Assembly: GCF_036669915.1 (NCBI RefSeq)
Contig: NC_089324.1
Span: 10,130,835-10,194,834 of the forward strand
Direction: 5' to 3'
Length of the DNA: 64,000 nt
Source of the DNA: Pocillopora verrucosa
Taxonomy: Eukaryota > Cnidaria > Anthozoa > Scleractinia > Pocilloporidae
In this document: piece by piece, positions 11,394 to 23,759 of the stretch
How the letters are laid out: every line of letters starts with the position of its first letter
Position numbering within the stretch: position 1 is the stretch's first letter
Notes under the pieces: model-generated
What the model was told of the DNA's origin: nothing
The model's input: the letters and a program-made list of their open reading frames with translations, nothing else
The model's database searches: none
Made by a program: the position numbers and the translations under genes

Positions 11394-13580
11394 GGTCTTC
11401 TTTTTCACTTTTACCCAACGTGAGTCGTGAAGTTTTTAATTAAATACCCTGGTTAGCTATTTATGCCAACATACCAGAAAGTGTTCTGCTCACAAGTGAC
11501 ATAATGAATATTTCGCATAAGCCGAATAAAGAGTCTTCATAAAGTCAACCTGTTACTCAGTATGTCACTTCATGGTTGGTTTACCCCCGAGCAGATTATG
11601 TAAATGAATCGCCATACTGGTATCATTATCTTTTCAGACAGGTTTAAAGAAAAGATCTTAAGTTTGACGCTATTTTGTCTACTTATTATTCTTCCTACTC
11701 ACATATTGGTTAGACTATCCTGTTAGAGTCGATTAAGAATGCTCTACTCGTAATGAGATTAGTAAAAAAAACTAGGAACTATTTTCCAGATCTTGTAATT
11801 TGAAATAATTTTGTTAAATTATCAAGAACTGGTAGTTACGGTAGTTAGTTGTACGCTTTTTCGACAGACTCGAGAAAGGAAAACATTGTTCATGTGTAAA
11901 ATTCCTCAGATTCATATGTCTGCTGAAGCTTCATCATATATCGCACCCGTGGACCTTGAAAATTGACCCGACTACTTTGGTGATTTCTAAGGGATATTAT
12001 TCAAACTGTACTTCAAATTCATTCCCCATCAGTAACTTGCTTTTCTTTGCTTACCTACTTGCTTTTGATCCTTAACGTTCATGTTAAATAAATTATGTTT
12101 TAAAATAGAATTGATGTCTCTCTTAATCCTCTTTAATCTTGTCTCTGTAAACGGACATCCTCTCGTGATCAATTTTTAGCACTTTTTTATAGCTCTCTAA
12201 TCTGTCCAGCAGTAAAGTGGGGCACACATCGAAAACAAATGTTTTCATCGGTTAACGTCAAAAATGTGCACCCAGCGCAGCGTTCAAGAAAGCGTAGAAC
12301 ATCCAAAAATCATGCAGTGGGGGTGGTACTCAAGAAATTTACAGATCAGAGTGAATCAAAATTGACTTTCTCGAATGAATACGATCCTTGATGCACCCGA
12401 GCATGGAAAACTGGCTAAAAGCGACAGTCAAAGCAGAAATTTTTATGCTCTGATACAGCGCATTTCTGCTTCGCTTAGGCTTTTTCGTTACGGTCCCTTG
12501 AACTAAAGATATTTTGGAAATACTTAATCCATTTTAAAATACAACCGCAAATTAATCCAAATATTAAGCCATATTATTTTTCATGTGTAAAATGTGATAC
12601 CTTGACATTCGCCGCTAGGAGATCATAACGGGACAGAGAGGGAGGCTTATGGTCCAGGCCTTGGGATATGTCAATTTCGCTAAGGTTTTTTATAGATAGT
12701 CCACCATTGACAAAAATCCATGCGTGTGTTTTACATGTAAAACTAACTATTGAAATCGATGACGGTTATATAGATAAAACACAGGATAACCAAATTTTCA
12801 GACAACCCAAACATTACGAATACTTTTTTCCTTGTACAAACCCTCATAAAATAAAACTTGTTGTAACAAATCCCCTCCATGCTGCGAGGCGAGAGTCACA
12901 TTTCGCTAAATCCGAAACGAATGTTGTATAATTGTTTATTCGTAGGTGTCACCTACCGCCTTTCGTTTCGTATATGGCCTTTGCCAATTTCCGTCCTCCT
13001 TTAGTGATCCTTGTACGCCTGTGAGTTAGATTGATGTATCGACGAACAGCATGAGATTGGTTCTTTTTTATATCAAACTGACCTCGGCAATAAAAATCTA
13101 CATTAGGAAACCACAATGCTTTCCACCCCAAGCTAAAAATACGTGACCTTAGTGCATTCGTTAAGTGCGAAATTTGTGCGTGATATTTATAGGGCGTCTT
13201 AAGCGCATAAAAGGACAGAACTTCCCGTAAGGCTCGAACTTTGGGTTACAGTGTAATGGTATGTTTTGGGTGAAAACGTTTCTGCAAATGTCCAACAAAA
13301 GAAGTCTGGATTTAGTGAAGATCCTCTCAAAGATTCTAGTCATACTTTATGAATTCAATTTTCATCGAAAAGGGGCTGTAGCTAACTTATATTACAACAA
13401 TAGAGCTATAAAAACAATAAATTTCGCAAGTATATTGTATAACCTTGTGGATATCAGTGAAATAGTTTTTGCTACTTTTTTTTAGATTGATTTCATAAAT
13501 AGAAATCGAAAAACCATACTTTAAAAATTTCCTCTACACAATTTCGGAATCTGGAAAGAAATGAAGGGACAGCTAGAAAA
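11394..13580. other. Upstream region of copy 2, then gene-free DNA
   Basis: The first 250 bp duplicate the promoter side of copy 1. A stretch at about 12600-12690 resembles 27030-27130, suggesting an old shared repeat or duplication. No gene is supported. The open frame at 12668-12931 has no recognisable domain. Confidence 0.45.
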
Positions 13581-13594
13581 CACGCCAAAGTATG

Positions 13595-13690
13595 GGAGAT
13601 GACTTGTTCTACATAGAAACCGAAGAGAAACGGCAGTTCATCCATGATGAGATTCAAGAGTGTTACATACGGCAGCCAAACGAGTGACTG
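13595..13690 (+). pseudogene. C-type lectin exon relic
   Basis: The frame reads GDDLFYIETEEKRQFIHDEI and then QECYIRQPNE before a TGA at 13685-13687. It aligns with the intact lectin at 21917-23647, whose matching part reads GGDLVSIETEAEWSFLNDEI and then QKRCIGQPNEW. The TGA falls exactly where the intact gene has the tryptophan of its WHIGL motif. Downstream similarity fades within about 40 bp. No signal-peptide exon or second half of the domain is seen nearby. It is a decayed copy of part of the lectin domain. Confidence 0.65.
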
Positions 13691-14559
13691 TGATGACTTG
13701 GGAATAGGTAAGTGGATTTGGGCGCCATCTGGCGCGCAGCATCCAGATGGGTGTCCACGTTGGAGGGGCTATCTATCTGGTGTTCAATAGGGCGATCGAC
13801 ACGGAGCAAATTAGCCCCTCAGATTTCAAATCGTCCAAAGCTGTTTTGTGACGGTCTTCAAGAAAGCTTATCTTGATCTGAAGTCGGATATAAAATCTGG
13901 TGCACTCTCTCTGTCTGATTCTCGTTTTTTTTCGCGCAATAGTATTTTGCATATTTAGACCACCTTGAGCTTACCACAGGCTACTACACAAATCTAGAGG
14001 TCTGAACGTGCAACTGACATTTTTTCTAGGTCATTGATCGTCCAACTCAACCGGATATCGTCACTTGAATGGTAATTATCTACCTGTTTGGCCCTGAGGG
14101 AGACTTTGCAAGCTTGTGACTCTTAAAACGATGGAGTTTTCTATTTATAGAAATGATTAGCATCAATATAAGCGTGATCAAGTCTATATCAGATCAGGGC
14201 TAGTCATATGATCGAGGCTTTTGAGCTCAAGTGTTAAAACAACATCTGCATCGTCAGAAAATATTTTTAATAAGCTTACAAATGGGTCATTGCTTTGTTT
14301 GTATTTTTGGTTTATACTATACTTACTATTTACAATGGTAACTTAAGTTACATCATTTATGATAACAACCTTACACGCGTAATACGGTTTACTTGCTGGC
14401 CTAAAATGATTAGCTTCAAACATTGATACCTTAAAAGGATGAAATGATTGCACCACTGACTCTTAAAATATATGAATCTCTTATAAATAAGTAAAAGATG
14501 AAAATAATAAACTATCTTTAACATATGTATAATTTGTGGAGGAAGTGTGGCAGTGTTAA

Positions 14560-14810
14560 GGGGACTGGACGTATGAATCTGGTGGTCCAAGGTTCAAGCC
14601 CTCTACTCTTCTACTCACGGAATTAATTTTGTTCTTGGTTGCCCCGAGTTCAACTCCTAGGTTGCACTTTGTATTTAGCCATGAATAACTGGCTCTATGT
14701 CTATTTATAATGTTTATTTACAATTTGTTTGTAGTGGCCCCGAAAGACACGTTGTGGAATTGTATTAGGTATTAGCCATCGTAGTGTAAACTAGGATGTG
14801 GTGCGAAGTG
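14560..14810 (+). repeat. Probable tRNA-derived SINE-like repeat
   Basis: Two box-B-like strings are present, GGTTCAAGCCC and GAGTTCAACTCC. They are followed by an AT-rich body with a GTAGTGGCCCCGAAAGACAC block. The pattern fits a degenerate SINE of the kind common in coral genomes, judged from memory. Borders are approximate. Confidence 0.35.
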
Positions 14811-16219
14811 TCGACTTCGACTTAATTAAAGATATATAAGGGAGAGTGTGTACCCTGTTACTCTAGTTGTTTTGTTATAAATAGCATCAAGCCTAACACA
14901 AGTAGCACGTCTAAATTTTCCGAGGCAGGTGAGTCCTTGCTACCTCAGGATACACGTCTACCGTCCTAGGGACCAACGTCTTCGGCTTTTCTACGGATTC
15001 ATATCTTCCACCCTGGAAGAGTCTGTCAACTTCACGCCTCAGGCTCGTGGGTCACAAACATCTCTCGCGTTTTCCCACCATCCCTCTTTGTTTATAAAAG
15101 AAAAGTCGTTCACCTTGTCATTTAAACTAATAACTTTATAATTATAGTTAGCGGAAATTGTAAATCAGTTACAGCGATTGAAGGTAAATTGCCATAATTT
15201 TATTTTCCTCACAACGTTTGCAAAGAGATCTATAGTAGGGAAGTTTTTTTAAAGTTGGATGAATTTTTCAGGATCACCAACGAATGATGAAATGCGGAGT
15301 TTGGAGTGTTTGTGACTTGAATACTAGTGTTTTTTGCTCCCTTGAAATGGGGCGCACTTTTGAGTACTTTTGAAAATCAGACCGCATTAAAGATAATCAT
15401 CAAATAACCATAACAAAACCAAACATATTCTTTACAATAATTTAGTCTAGAAATAGGCATCTGAATATCGATTAGTTGATGAATATCTTAACAAATTGGC
15501 AAATGATAAAATTTTGGGTTTTTGCGGGTAACATATGAAATAAAAAAGATTAAAGGCTTCGCAAGATTAAGTTTTGAAAAAAAGGAAAAATATCAGTACA
15601 GTGCAGCTCAGGGCAGCAAATAATCCTCAAACAAAACTGCAAATTATCCAAACGGAAGACAGCAAATGATCCCGTTAAAAAATCAGGAATAACATGCATG
15701 AATGAATGGATAAGGAAGTGAACCGGTTCCGTGTGACATCAAATGTCGATTTCATACCTTTAGTTGCACTTATTTAAAACACAGCTATCACGACGAATTA
15801 AAAGTGATAAAAGACTCGGCTCACTACAAGTGAAAGCTGAAAAAAAGCATCTCTCCTCAATAATAACTGGAAAAATTGAGATGTCAATACAGACATATGG
15901 TAACAGTATTTTAAAGGCCGTAATCATAAAAAATTGTACTGAAAATGAATCCCCTCTTAACCGAAAACTTTTTCTCCCTATCGTTAAAACCCAAAAAACT
16001 AAGAGTTGAGTGTGGCTTTCAGATAAATTAATCCTTGAACGAAAACTGTTCAAATCAATCTCAGTGATCAAACCGCTCGCATACTCGTCATATTTTGTTT
16101 GTTGCCTTGAACTTTTCTTACAGAACTTCATTGTCATGGACGGTGTTCGCGTTTTCTTCCTGTTTTTGGTTGAATTCAATTAATTCAAATAGTTTACCCT
16201 TCAATTGCACCTTTAATCA

Positions 16220-16440
16220 TAACCATTACAATCTCCTCAAATGTGATTGGTGCATCAGCTGCTTTATATTCCACTTATCACTCTGTATAGTTGTAATCGG
16301 ACAGTATAGTCGGACCGTTGGCTGTAATCGGACACCTGTAATCGGACAGATTACAACCAATCATACTAAGTTCACTCAGCTAAATCCACCAATCACAGAA
16401 TTGATCACAATAACCATAGCAACAACCACTTACCCTGAAA
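16220..16440. repeat. Repeat with GTAATCGGACA motifs
   Basis: GTAATCGGACA occurs three times between about 16291 and 16350, and a TTGTAATC...GATTACAA inverted pairing surrounds it. A CCATAGCAACAACCACTTACC segment follows, then a long A-run. It reads as a dispersed repeat and accounts for the 180-residue open frame over it. I do not call a gene. Confidence 0.4.
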
Positions 16441-17851
16441 AAAAAAAAAGAAAAAACAAAAAAAACTGGGAAATTTCCAGATTTTTTGCTTCAGACATTG
16501 TCCCCACTAGAGATGTTTGTCTCAAATGTATTTTCTTTTTCGGAAATTATAATGGTTATGATTTACTCACTCCTCTGGGAAGGCCATCATCTGAGACACT
16601 TCGGCCTCTTAGCCGAAAACTTTCAAATGCATTTTAAATTCATTCCCAGTGTTGTTAAAATTGTGACAAGTATTACAAAGTGCGACAGAACAGGTGCAAT
16701 GAGGAGTCTCACCATGGAAAAAACTCTTTGCAGCTCTTCCTTTAATTAATTGTACAACTCTATGGACTGCCTAAAATGCGTCAATCTTCGTGTTTGGCCG
16801 CAATTTATTTTAATGAGTATTCATCTGTTAGCGTAAAATTCATTTCTCGCATCTCTACGAGTAAATTTGATAACAATCTTTAAGGGCGTCTGAACTGAAG
16901 GGGTTATTCTCAATCTTGCTTTACTTCGCGCCGAAGGGGAACTTGGAGTCGGCGGACGTGGAATTACTAACAAACTGGATAAGGGGCCCATAATGCTAGT
17001 TTTGTTTTTTTTCGAGCTTGGCGAATATTTCATCTTTTATATTTTTTTTCCAATCTAGTATCTTTTTCGGCCCATGTGGTATTTTCCTTTTACAGTTTTA
17101 ATGTTTCATTTGCCTTTTTTTCTATTATCAACCTGTGGACAACTTGTGAAATTTTTAGACAGAACAGCAGTTGCCTGACAATTTATTTTACAGCGGTATT
17201 AAATCATCTCCTGGTAATGGAGCCCACGAAAATTGAAGCAGGAGTTTCCATCAAAATAAAGCTAAAATTTTGACGACCAAGAAGGCGAAAATCAATAAAG
17301 TAAAAGGCTATAGTTTGTAAAATACCCAAGAGAAAGCGGGATCAATAGTCTTATAAGAATGTCTTAGGTCTAATAGTGTAAATCATAATTTGTTCATTAA
17401 CTTCGTAAATCGTAATTTTTTTTATGTATGCGAGGTTCCAGTTACTTCAAATTTCCGGGTCGATTATTTTGTATTGGCTGCTTTTTTGTGTCTGTTCAAT
17501 GTCTTTCCTTGTTTAAAATATAAGCACTGTAACTCAAGATATCTTAGGAAAGCGCAAAGTTGCATAGTCTAAACTAAAGGAAATATTTCTTAGACGACGG
17601 CGTGAGCAACATTCAAACCAAAGTTTTAAACGACCAAAAGCGGTACATTCCCACGGTAAGTACGCCCCTTTACGTACGCGTTCCCTTTAGTTTACAACAT
17701 TTAGGACATTTCCAATTCGAAAGTCCGTGATGCTGTAGGAAGGGACTGATTTCTCTTGTACGTGCTGTATGATTAATTTGGGCCCCTGAAATAAGGTTTC
17801 GTTATGAAAGAACAACGAAAAAATGTAAATCGTTTTTGGAAATGTGATCAA

Positions 17852-17857
17852 TTTATT
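17852..17857 (-). terminator. Poly(A) signal for the intact NNCYNYA gene
   Basis: AATAAA on the minus strand lies about 100 bp downstream of the stop codon at 17956-17958. Confidence 0.5.
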
Positions 17858-17955
17858 ATCAGCTGGGCAAGCCAGGTTGTAACATCACTTGAAAGCATAC
17901 TTTGCAACTTACAAAGGACAACGGGTAACGAGACAATTATTCTGCCAGATATTAT

Positions 17956-19642
17956 TCAGTATCCCTGTATGGTTACATTGTTTCTATTAATGGTCATAAA
18001 GGAGACAAATTTATAATCGAAGTAGCCATTTACAGCTTTTCTTGGGTCACGAATACGGTTTCCTGCTCCATCCACATTTGTAGCAGGAGTTTGTCCAGCT
18101 TTGTGAGACCAGTATCCATTATTGTCCAATCGGTAAAAGTGAAAATCACGATCAAAATAATCATTTGGATCGCCTGTGGAAAGAGAGAGAAGAACACTGA
18201 GCTGGTATTTTTAAATAACTTATAACCGTGGTATAAGTACGATATAAAGGCGAACGATACATAGATATAGTTTGTGATCTCTGTTTAAAAAAAGTGTGAT
18301 GTTCGAAACCCATACACTCCTTGTTTCTTGTTGCAAATGTTTTTGTTCTTGTGGGATACAGATTAGAGTACTTGTACACCAGGTAATTACGAAAGTGATT
18401 TTCGATTTCAGTTGAATTCTAGAATAAAATAGGAAAAGTAGAATGGTACAAATAGTAATGTATTAATATGGTAGGTTGCCTACCTTTATAAGAGTATGAG
18501 CTTTCAACCAAAAAATAAATGCTGCACATGATTTAATTATTGAGAGTTCGATACAATTGCCAAATTTGGTAATCCAACGATGCACCTTTACTTACCAATG
18601 TAGACAAACAGTGCAATCAGATGTTCTGGTCCCTTTGGGGCGCACATGTGTTTTTTTGCTACCAGGGAAACACATCCATCAGCTTCTGTAGCTCGTTTCA
18701 TGTCTTCGGCGGTAAATAGAAAAGGGTATGGCTGTCCCGCTCCAAAGCCAGGCTGTGCAAAAGTGTTGTTCCGGATCGTGCTTGCGTAGTTATAGCAGTT
18801 GTTTCTCCGCACATACGCTGGTCCGTTCCAATGACTCGGGTCGTACCATGGAGCATATCGTTTTCTTCTCCTACTCATCGCAGACACGTTTCCATTTCGG
18901 ATTTCCATCTCCACGATGTTTCTCACATTGGACGATATTTTACCCTCTGGGCTGCTGCGAAGTAACATCAGTTGTAAGCTCTCTGTTTCAGAACCAACCA
19001 CCAGCTTTTGCGATTGCTTCTGTCCTTGTTTCACCTCTTGTACCACAAATCCTTGGTATCCGAGCTTTGGAGGCGCCTCATCTGGTTCGTACAAGGTGGC
19101 ACTGTTTAAGGAGGCTATGATTTCTTGGTAATTTGAGTTCCCTTGTTGGATCGTCCAACTTGGGTCACGTACGCCAGAAAACACTTCCAATACGACGTTA
19201 AGGCTGTCTGCACGAAACAAATGATTCAAGAATTAATGAAAGCAGTTGAATCACATGAACACATCTCTGAATCTAGATCTACCTTACCTTCAGGGTTGTC
19301 ATTTTTGTTTTTGCGTCCTTTAGGTTTCTTTCCTGTTGAATAAGGAATGATATCAATGATGACACGCTTTGGGAAGACAAGAGCTTTGCTTTTCTCACGC
19401 GACCGGGCGCTTGGCCAGGTTTTTTTTTTTAGCTTTTCCAGCAATGTTTGAAATTATAACACACAACACAAATAAGATCATTTGTTAAGAGTCGGGGAGA
19501 CCAACAGATCAACCTATTCCGGAGAGCAACCTATTCAAAAATAGGAAAATATAAGTAAAACAGGGTAACAAAATCTTTAACCTAGTGCAGTGCCCTGAAC
19601 AAAGACAATGATAATCATCAACGAAACGATCCAACGCCACAT
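17956..19642 (-). CDS. Secreted NNCYNYA-family protein, intact copy
   Basis: Four exons form a frame of about 328 residues. Exon 1 (19582-19642) encodes a signal peptide of about 20 residues starting MWRWIVSLMIIIVF. Exon 2 ends at 19288, and its start is either 19383 (in phase) or 19432 (needs one A fewer in an A-run). Exon 3 is 18596-19207 and exon 4 is 17956-18173. Exon 3 ends with a GTAAGT donor. A basic stretch RRRKR near residue 169 precedes YAPWYDP and matches a furin-type site. Beyond it lie NNCYNYASTIR (Cys near residue 190), TFAQPG, DGC and, in exon 4, DFHFYRLDNNGYWSHKAG. The layout suggests a secreted proprotein with an N-terminal prodomain. I cannot name the function. From weak memory, similar C-terminal domains occur in bacteria and in mollusc shell-matrix lists. 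A Cys-His hydrolase is one possibility. Confidence 0.85.
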
Positions 19643-19730
19643 TGTGTGCTCGACTATTTACGTGATTTGAAGTGCTTCTTCTTGATCCCGTTAAAATTAG
19701 GATATGAGTACCGGACGAAGAAGCTAACTC

Positions 19731-19740
19731 CTTATTTATA
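19731..19740 (-). promoter_or_regulatory. TATA box of the intact NNCYNYA gene
   Basis: The minus strand reads TATAAATAAG about 90 bp upstream of the ATG at 19642. A start site some 30 bp downstream would give a short 5' leader of about 65 nt. Confidence 0.55.
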
Positions 19741-19742
19741 GT

Positions 19743-21916
19743 TAAGTTAGATTCTAAAGTGGGCGTTCGAGTACTCTGAGAAATGAATGCGTGGGTTTGA
19801 GATTTATTCGCAGAGCAAAGATACATGCCATAAAATGACTTATTATCTATGAGGTCTTCCGATGTCTAAAAGCTTTTAGATGCACTATTTAATGTTTTTT
19901 CTCACGGCAGCAACATATAGTCCCCAAAAGAAGTCGCTCAATTCTAATGTAGACCTCAAGTAAAATGTGAGGTTGACGTTGAAATGTTCTAACTTATGAG
20001 CCAGTCGGTTAACAAGCGAGGATCAGGGCAGAAATATCCCATGAATTACGTTATTGTTCAGGGGGCATATCAGTTTTTCGCTTAAAATATGGCGTGGGAT
20101 TCCCTCGTAACAGGCGAAGTTTTTCCCATTATTGTTCATTGACAAGCTTTTTGATTAGAGTTTGAGCAGTGACGCAGCAAGAGCTACAGAAATGTATAGC
20201 TCCACCGCCTTCTTTTTGATGAACAACACGATAAAAACGCTAGTTACACTCGTTGTGATCCTTCTGGCCTTGGACTTATCGTGATGCAATTCGATCGCAA
20301 AGTTGGCCTGAGTCTGAGTAGTTCGTTAGTATTGTATTAGTATCACTAGTATCAGTCAGCAAAAAGACTCTGGCTTAACCAATATAAGCATTCTTCTTAA
20401 TTTCTTCTTGCCATTAGTTTTGTTCTTCATTATCGAAGAGTCCCACATGACTATCCCATGAGGTAAATATAAGGCATGTAGGTATCTACATGCCTTATAT
20501 TTTTAGTGAAGATAAGTCTCCCACTTAAAGATATATCTAAAAGTATGGTGAAATTACTCTGTTGAACTGGGATTTTCGGGGACTTCAGCAGAGTATCCTA
20601 TAATTTCTTAGCTAACTAGTATCATTTCAAGCACCGTTTTATTACCTTGTCAGATATCTATCGATAAGAGGCTCGAGTCCTTAGAAAGTCCTCTAGCACT
20701 ACATTAATTTCAGTTTCTGTTATACCAGTTATTAAGTTTCAATAGTTAAACTGTTCAAAATATGATTTTTACTACATAAAAAAAGTTTAGACAGTATTAA
20801 TTTCACGAGAACTCTTTTTTCAGCTTAGCTCTTACTGACAATCCCCTACATACATTTCCCTTCGAAACATTAGATAGTGGAGCTCTTAAAAGATTTCACC
20901 AAATGGTCAGTCGATTAATTGTCAAATATCATATTCTGTGTTTGATGAAGAGAATTCAAGCAAAGGTCAACAACACGGTGCTCTTTTTCCATTTTCTAAG
21001 TATTTATCAATACAACAGATGATAGTAAGTTAAATGTGATGCCATTTCAACCTGTTCCGAGCGGCTGGTGGTTCTCGTCCAACTGAAAGCATGGCACAAG
21101 CTAGCTGCTTCTAAACACACTTAGCATGTGGAGAGCATAGTAAAAAACTGACCAAGCATTCTGTGCTACCGTTTGCATCTTATGAAACCGCTGAGAATGA
21201 AGAGGACATGTAAATATATTGACGTTCACTCGGACTTGATTAAGAAAATTGAACACGGCTGAGTTACGTTTTACCAGTCAAAACTTTCGACAGAGCAGAA
21301 TATCAGAAATGATCCTTTTTTTAATGGATACCATAAGTAGGAGCACTATGTTAGTGTCCGCAGAAATAAATGCTATCGCAAATTAAGAGCAAAAAAATGC
21401 AAGTTGGGATTACTGGATCTCTTTTGGATTTGGGGTTTTCAGCGCGTTGGGTTTTAGTTTGACTCCAATTGTGCCCGGTCGGTTTGGATGGCCGATAAAA
21501 AATACATCAACCAAATTATTTTAACTTTTTTATCTCGCACCATCTACTCAAATGTGAAATTGTCTTTAGGGACAATGTGGGATTCGAGGCTTAAAATCCT
21601 CAACTGGTCTGTATTTTTTACGGCACAACAGTTTAGCACAGCTGACTAAGTTGATTATGCATATCTATGCCCTGAATATGATTTCTAGGTTCTTTGCGAC
21701 AGGTTGATCTAGTGAACCCTTTCATAAGACCCACGCTTAATTTTAAGAACTAAAAGTTAGTTAAATTATGCATGTTTGGACACATGCATATATCGTTAGA
21801 CGCAGAGGGATATTTTCAAGTCTACAACATAAGCTTTGAAGACCACATACATATACGTCGTTAGAAGGAGAAACATTTCCAAGAGACTTTTTACAGCACA
21901 AAATCTGATAGAAGAC
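19743..21916. other. Intergenic between the NNCYNYA gene and the lectin
   Basis: No coding feature is supported apart from the hairpin listed separately. The two flanking genes diverge from this interval, so both promoters lie in it. Confidence 0.5.
20465..20502. repeat. Perfect 17-bp inverted repeat
   Basis: AAATATAAGGCATGTAG at 20465-20481 is the exact complement of the sequence at 20486-20502, with a GTAT loop. It would form a compact hairpin. It could be the remnant of a small transposon end or a regulatory stem. There is no evidence of expression. Confidence 0.85.
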
Positions 21917-23647
21917 ATGACGAACGTTTTCTTCACGGTTAACTTGGGAATGGTACTTCTTTCCTTTCAAGGCATTGCTAATGGTAAGCAGACAATGACT
22001 AGAAAAAAGAATATTGTAGTCGCAAGAAACTTTACGATCTTTTCTGATTTGTACTTCGCTTCCTCTCGCTGAGCAGTAATTATATATATAAGGTATAACT
22101 TAGCCCTGGTGCTCAAATTCATACTAAAACATTCAAAGTGTTAAATAAAACTAAACATTGTTAAGCTATTCCAGGGCATCCATGAAGAAAAAAAATCAAG
22201 TTATAATTGATTCCGGATAACTAAAAGTAATGCGACGTTCGTTGTGCATGCTTACATTGAATCAAAATTGATTTACCATCAGATTACTTATTTTGCTGAT
22301 TCATCAACCAAAATCCAGTACCCCGGACAATTCAATGTGATTCTTGCCTATTGGTCCTTGCTTATAAGAATTGATACTCGGAGACATTTCACACTTTGAA
22401 TCTACCAAGTTGGAATAAAATCACTGATTTTCAAGGACCTTACGATTTTTCACCCCAAATCTATCGTGGACCCGCTTAATTATGACAATATTTTCTCGTT
22501 TACTTCAGTAAATCGTTTCCGCAATCAACTTGTTTAAACGCTCACCGTTTGGCTAAGAAAGAAGCTGTCAGTAACACACCATTTCCTTCCCATTTTGATT
22601 TCACTTAATAAATTGACTATTGTTTTGTTCTATTGAGGGGTCAGTGGAGTTAAGTGTGTTAATTGTACACTAAAAATGCAACTACACGATGTGAACAATG
22701 AGTTTAATATCTGTTTCCTGTTGTGCCTTGTATGTGATATAAACAACCCATCCATTCCAATTCGATGTTTATTTTTTCAAATATTTTCCATTTATAGCGG
22801 TGGGAACCAATCCTTGCTTCCAAAATTCTTGTTACCTTATCTCTGATGCGGAATCACCCGCAACATGGACCGACAACCGAGAAACCTGCAAACGAAAGGG
22901 TGGTGACCTTGTTTCCATCGAGACCGAAGCAGAATGGAGCTTCCTCAATGATGAAATTCAAAAGCGTTGCATTGGGCAACCTAACGAATGGCACATTGGC
23001 CTGAATAAAGTGGGCGAAGTCTGGAAGTGGGTGAACAATAGCCCCCTGACCATAGACAAGTGGCAAACAACCCATGGCGAGCCTTCTGGTGATGGAAATA
23101 AAGCGGTAATGTCAAAGGATTACCCACCGACAAAAAAAGGGCTGTTTAATGATCTTCCAAATTGGATCAAAAGAGCTTACATCTGTGAACTACCCAAAGG
23201 TAAGGAAATTTAAGTGACTCAGCACTGAACTTTGGTCTCTGCCAAAGGGATCAAGCCTTATTAGCTGTTTAAAGTAACCTACGAGAAAGAAACTTTAGCA
23301 TCATAGTATCCAACTTGTGAATCGGTCAAAACTTCAATTGTACAAATGGAAAAGATAGGTCACAATCTTCTCTGCTATTGAATGTAGTATAGTTAAAAAT
23401 GAAACTTAAATTCACATCCTGATAACTCTTATGCAATTTGTTCTTTTTTTTTTGCTTTCCAAAGTCATTATATACGTGCAAGAATTCCTCCATAGTGGTT
23501 GTTCAGTATGATCAACAATTTGTGTAGAAATCAAATGGCTCTTCAGTCACCTGTTCAGCGAGACGGAATCTTAATTTTTTATGATTTAATTTCTCATTGT
23601 AAAGAGACCAATTAATATTGCCTTTTCTTTCCTCATCAGATTCCTAA
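21917..23647 (+). CDS. Secreted single-domain C-type lectin
   Basis: Three exons give a 158-residue protein. Exon 1 (21917-21983) is a signal peptide starting MTNVFFTVNLGMVLL. Exon 2 (22798-23199) is the whole lectin domain. Exon 3 (23640-23647) adds only a last residue pair and the stop. All junctions are phase 1. Domain landmarks include paired cysteines CFQNSCY, CKRKGGDLVSIE, WHIGL, KWQTTHGEPSGDGNK, LFNDLP and a final YICE. In calcium-dependent lectins the sugar loop usually reads EPN or QPD and is followed by WND. Here it is EPS and FND, and the usual third cysteine before WND is absent. Sugar binding is therefore uncertain. The protein should be secreted. A truncated duplicate lies 3 kb downstream and a relic exon 8 kb upstream. 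Confidence 0.9.
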
Positions 23648-23740
23648 TGAAGTCGGCAAAGAAATGATAGCACAGAGTATGATGGAAATATGTTTTGATT
23701 CTCTCTACTTACTTCAAATTTGTCTCATTTTCGAAAGAAC

Positions 23741-23746
23741 AATAAA
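23741..23746 (+). terminator. Poly(A) signal of the lectin
   Basis: AATAAA lies about 95 bp after the lectin stop codon. In the downstream copy the same site reads AATGAA. Confidence 0.6.
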
Positions 23747-23759
23747 AGTGGAATTGTAA

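Noticed and set aside
16095-16637. 180-residue open frame on the plus strand
   Set aside because: It crosses a dispersed repeat with GTAATCGGACA units and an A-run, has low complexity and no recognisable domain, and shows no splice or promoter context.
18728-19120. 130-residue open frame on the plus strand
   Set aside because: It is the antisense shadow of exon 3 of the intact NNCYNYA gene, whose splice phases and paralogues fix the minus strand.
19420-19430. Frameshift in exon 2 of the intact NNCYNYA gene caused by an A-run of 11
   Set aside because: It only arises if the acceptor at 19432 is used. An acceptor before 19383 keeps the phase, so a lesion is not required.
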